NCBI RefSeq assembly: GCF_900114995.1
Contig: NZ_FOUX01000003.1
Location: forward strand, 620,001 to 684,000
Direction of reading: 5' to 3'
DNA from: Chitinophaga sp. YR627
Lineage (GTDB): Bacteria; Bacteroidota; Bacteroidia; Chitinophagales; Chitinophagaceae
Length of the DNA: 64,000 bases
Below the pieces are notes generated by a model that was given only the letters and a program-made list of their open reading frames with translations, searched no databases and had not been told where the DNA came from. This document shows, piece by piece, positions 61,978-64,000 of the stretch. Position 1 is the stretch's first letter, and each line of letters begins with the position of its first letter. Position numbers and translations under genes: made by a program.

Positions 61978-62234
61978 CAGAGGTCTCCCAGCTAGCCATC
62001 CTTATAAGAGTAGGGCTGCTTCTGCTATGGTTTCAGATACCTGGCGGACTGACGCCCGCTTTTAAGACGATTGGGCGGTGGTAGTTGGGCTATACAAGGA
62101 AGCATTGAGGGACGTTAGCTGGTTGCAGGGGACGGGCTAAGGTCCGCGTAGGCATCTGAAACCTCCGCTACAAGCACCGGTTGATAGATTAATTGGAGGT
62201 AGGCGGGGGATATCTGGGAGACATCTGTTTTTTT
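61978..62234 (+). ncRNA. Structured non-coding RNA candidate, about 257 nt, ending in a U-run
   Basis: Hand folding gives a closing helix P1 of 14 positions (61978-61991 with 62214-62227, one mismatch), followed directly by seven T (62228-62234). Inside it, P2 is a perfect 10-bp helix (62029-62038 with 62154-62163) that continues with CCTG/TAGG-type pairs and a perfect GCGGAC/GTCCGC helix (62044-62049 with 62142-62147). Smaller hairpins occur at 62053-62077, 62115-62140, 61994-62017 and 62164-62207. The rod-with-open-centre layout recalls 6S RNA, but the size is larger and I recognise no family. tmRNA, RNase P and SRP signatures are absent. There is no open frame. Confidence 0.65.
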
Positions 62235-62313
62235 GCCGTCAGGAAATGAAGACTTAACGTTATGGTCATATTAGCAGGTAAAATTCCTTACTTTGCGAGA
62301 AAAAGACAGATAC

Positions 62314-63315
62314 GTGAAAGCAGGTATTATCGGTAGCGGCAGTTGGGCAACAGCATTGGCCAAGATTTTAACGGATAATGGTAATCAGATTTCCTGGTGG
62401 ATCCGGAATGAAGACACGATCCGGTATATGCAGCTGCGTCATCATAACAGGCATTATCTCACCTCCGTGTATTTTGACACGAATATGGTGAAACTGAGCA
62501 GCAACCTGGAAGAGGTAGTAGCTGCAAGTGATGTGCTGGTGCTGGCTGTACCTTCTGCTTTTCTGGAGGATGTCATGTTGCAATTGTCACCCGAGGCGCT
62601 GAAAGGCAAGAAGGTGGTGAATGCGGTAAAAGGGCTGGTACCGGGAAGCAATCTGCTGATCAACGATTATCTGTCGGATATTTTTGATCTTCCGCTGGAA
62701 CAGTATTATGCTATTACGGGTCCTTGTCATGCGGAAGAAGTAGCTAATGAGAAACTATCCTATCTGACCTTTTCAGGTTTACAGGAATCATCCGCACAAT
62801 CTATTGCGGATATGTTCACTAACAGTTATCTGCAAACGATCGTTAATCGCGATGTGATTGGTGTACAACTGGCAGCGGTCCTGAAGAATATCTATGCATT
62901 AGGTGCGGGTATTGCACACGGACTGGAATACGGTGATAATTTCCTCAGTGTATATATTACCAATTGTTTCCGGGAGATGCAGTCTTTCCTGGAAGCGTAT
63001 GGAAAAGACCATAGTGAAGCGGGCGCACATAACTATAACGCCAGCGCCTATCTTGGCGACTTGTTAGTAACCTGTTATTCTTTGCATAGCCGTAACCGTA
63101 CTTTTGGTAACATGATCGGTAAGGGGTATTCTGTGAAGGCGGCCCAGCTGGAGCTGAATATGATCGCAGAGGGCTATTATGCCAGTAAATGCCTGTTTGA
63201 AATGAACATGGAAGTAGGCGCTTATATGCCTGTTGCTCAGGCCGTATATACTATATTATGGCAGAACTTAAATCCACGTGAAGCCTTCCTTTCCCTTGAA
63301 AAGGGATTTATTTAA
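62314..63315 (+). CDS. gpsA: Glycerol-3-phosphate dehydrogenase [NAD(P)+]
   Basis: GpsA reduces dihydroxyacetone phosphate to sn-glycerol 3-phosphate for phospholipid synthesis. The protein has the dinucleotide motif GIIGSGSWATAL near the N-terminus, NAVKGL, GPCHAEEV and the catalytic Lys region LAAVLKNIYALGAGI. A GTG start at 62314 gives 333 residues, beginning MKAGIIGSGSW as expected. The TTG at 62293 adds seven unlike residues and overlaps a TACTTTG promoter-like box. No ATG is available. Confidence 0.93.
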   Translation: MKAGIIGSGSWATALAKILTDNGNQISWWIRNEDTIRYMQLRHHNRHYLTSVYFDTNMVKLSSNLEEVVAASDVLVLAVPSAFLEDVMLQLSPEALKGKKVVNAVKGLVPGSNLLINDYLSDIFDLPLEQYYAITGPCHAEEVANEKLSYLTFSGLQESSAQSIADMFTNSYLQTIVNRDVIGVQLAAVLKNIYALGAGIAHGLEYGDNFLSVYITNCFREMQSFLEAYGKDHSEAGAHNYNASAYLGDLLVTCYSLHSRNRTFGNMIGKGYSVKAAQLELNMIAEGYYASKCLFEMNMEVGAYMPVAQAVYTILWQNLNPREAFLSLEKGFI

Positions 63316-63330
63316 CTGATTGTTAACGTC

Positions 63331-63358
63331 TTGTTAAAATAGCGATAAGATAGGATTG
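63331..63358 (+). promoter_or_regulatory. Putative -33/-7 promoter for the SusC-like gene
   Basis: TTG at 63331-63333 and TAGGATTG at 63351-63358 (one mismatch from TAnnTTTG) are 17 bp apart, close to the usual spacing in this phylum. The ATG lies 48 bp downstream of the -7 box. Confidence 0.45.
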
Positions 63359-63405
63359 TAACCTTCGCAGCAGAATTCATCAACCACTAAAACTTGTATT
63401 CTGCT

Positions 63406-64000
63406 ATGCGCTACACACGTCTATGCCTACAATTCCTGTCGTTAGGCGTTTTCCTTCTTTTATTTTCCGTGAGTGTGATGGCCCAGCAGGCTATCAGCGG
63501 GAAAGTAATTTCCGGGGACGACAAGCAGCCATTACCTGGTGCAACCATACAGGTAAAAGGTGCATCTAAAAAGACCATTACAGATAATGCCGGCAATTTC
63601 AGCATTCAGGCCGGGAACAGTGACATCCTTATTATCAGTAGTATCGGATTTACCACACAGGAAGTAAGCGCCTCTCAGGCCGCTAATATTGTGCTTCCTA
63701 CTGACACCCGTGGCTTGGGTGAGGTAGTGGTGACCGCATTAGGTATCAAAAAAGAACGTAAAAAGTTAGGTTATTCTCTGCAGGAGGTAAAAGGTGAAGA
63801 CCTGACCGTTGCAAGAGAATCTAACGTAGTTAACCAGTTGGCTGGTAAAGTAGCTGGTGTAACTGTAATTGGTAGTCCATCCGGTATAGGTGGTTCCGCA
63901 AGGGTATCTATCCGTGGTGAAAGATCGGTAGATCTTAACAAGAACCAGCCATTATACGTAGTGGATGGTGTACCTATCAGCAATGCCATCAATGGCGGTT
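63406..64000 (+). CDS. SusC/RagA-type TonB-dependent outer-membrane receptor, N-terminal part only
   Basis: The frame is open from ATG 63406 to the window edge (198 codons). A signal peptide ends near SVMAQQ. A CarboxypepD_reg-like domain follows (about 25-105, ISGKVISGDDKQPLPGATI), then the SusC signature GEVVVTALGIKKERKKLGYS and the start of the plug domain (NQLAGKVAGVTV, GSARVSIRGERSV, LYVVDGVPISNAI). These receptors import glycans or peptides with a SusD lipoprotein, which should lie downstream. The full protein is usually about 1000 residues. Confidence 0.93.
   Translation, partial: MRYTRLCLQFLSLGVFLLLFSVSVMAQQAISGKVISGDDKQPLPGATIQVKGASKKTITDNAGNFSIQAGNSDILIISSIGFTTQEVSASQAANIVLPTDTRGLGEVVVTALGIKKERKKLGYSLQEVKGEDLTVARESNVVNQLAGKVAGVTVIGSPSGIGGSARVSIRGERSVDLNKNQPLYVVDGVPISNAINGG

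Noticed and set aside
62101-62150. SRP RNA (GGAAGCA near 62098-62104)
   Set aside because: The GGAAGCA string recalls the SRP helix 8, but the matching GUCAGG strand and GGAA tetraloop are not present in the required arrangement.
1-64000. CRISPR arrays, tRNA or rRNA genes, intact IS elements, prophage
   Set aside because: No regularly spaced direct repeats, cloverleaf with a T-loop, rRNA sequence, active transposase or phage gene was seen.

Overview
The window reads as a chromosomal segment of a Bacteroidota bacterium, most likely a Chitinophaga or a close relative in the Chitinophagaceae. The evidence is a mutY-ssb-gldE-gldD gliding locus, a SusC-type TonB-dependent receptor, a GH92 glycosidase, many FtsX-type permeases, few Shine-Dalgarno sequences, and boxes matching the Bacteroidota housekeeping -7 element TAnnTTTG in front of many genes. 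No CRISPR array, intact insertion sequence, prophage or tRNA gene was seen. Nearly all of the sequence is chromosomal core, so the interest lies in RNA and regulatory structure and in a few odd proteins.

Layout. Positions 1-4.6 kb hold the end of a helix-turn-helix protein, a protein derived from a REP-associated tyrosine transposase that has lost its active site, a deoxyribonucleotidase-like HAD enzyme, a DeoR regulator with an MFS exporter, and a lipoprotein. From 5 to 16 kb are carB (short form without the allosteric domain), a tricorn-like protease, comEC and purH. From 16 to 20 kb are an ECF sigma factor with a membrane partner that carries TonB-type domains, a Pmp3-like peptide, lutB and a DUF3109 protein. 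From 20 to 24 kb is the minus-strand mutY-ssb-gldE-gldD cluster. From 24.6 to 31.5 kb are an HU/IHF protein, a TPR protein, a 31-residue ribosomal-type peptide, rng, an L,D-transpeptidase, ridA, a 3-hydroxyacyl-CoA dehydrogenase-like protein and tsaB. From 31.7 to 38.4 kb are an ArsR-type regulator, an MBL/rhodanese protein, an SDR, a BON lipoprotein, an acyltransferase, nadB and a YhhN-type protein.

The main system occupies 38.4-59.2 kb. A histidine kinase and an NtrC-type sigma-54 activator on the minus strand face a plus-strand cluster: HlyD adaptor, FtsX permease, ATPase, four more FtsX permeases, a second ATPase with a changed D-loop, TolC and a second HlyD adaptor. A well-spaced -24/-12 sigma-54 promoter sits 30 bp before the first adaptor. 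The inferred picture is an envelope-spanning MacAB-TolC-like export machine with five paralogous permeases under two-component, sigma-54 control. Internal hairpins may tune its segments.

The right end holds a lysine-rich histone-like protein, a GH92 enzyme whose expected catalytic acid is Gln, a strongly structured non-coding RNA candidate of about 257 nt (61978-62234) that ends in a U-run, gpsA, and the start of a SusC-like receptor cut by the window edge. Gene names rest on recognised motifs and families. No database search was possible, and residue numbers were counted by hand.
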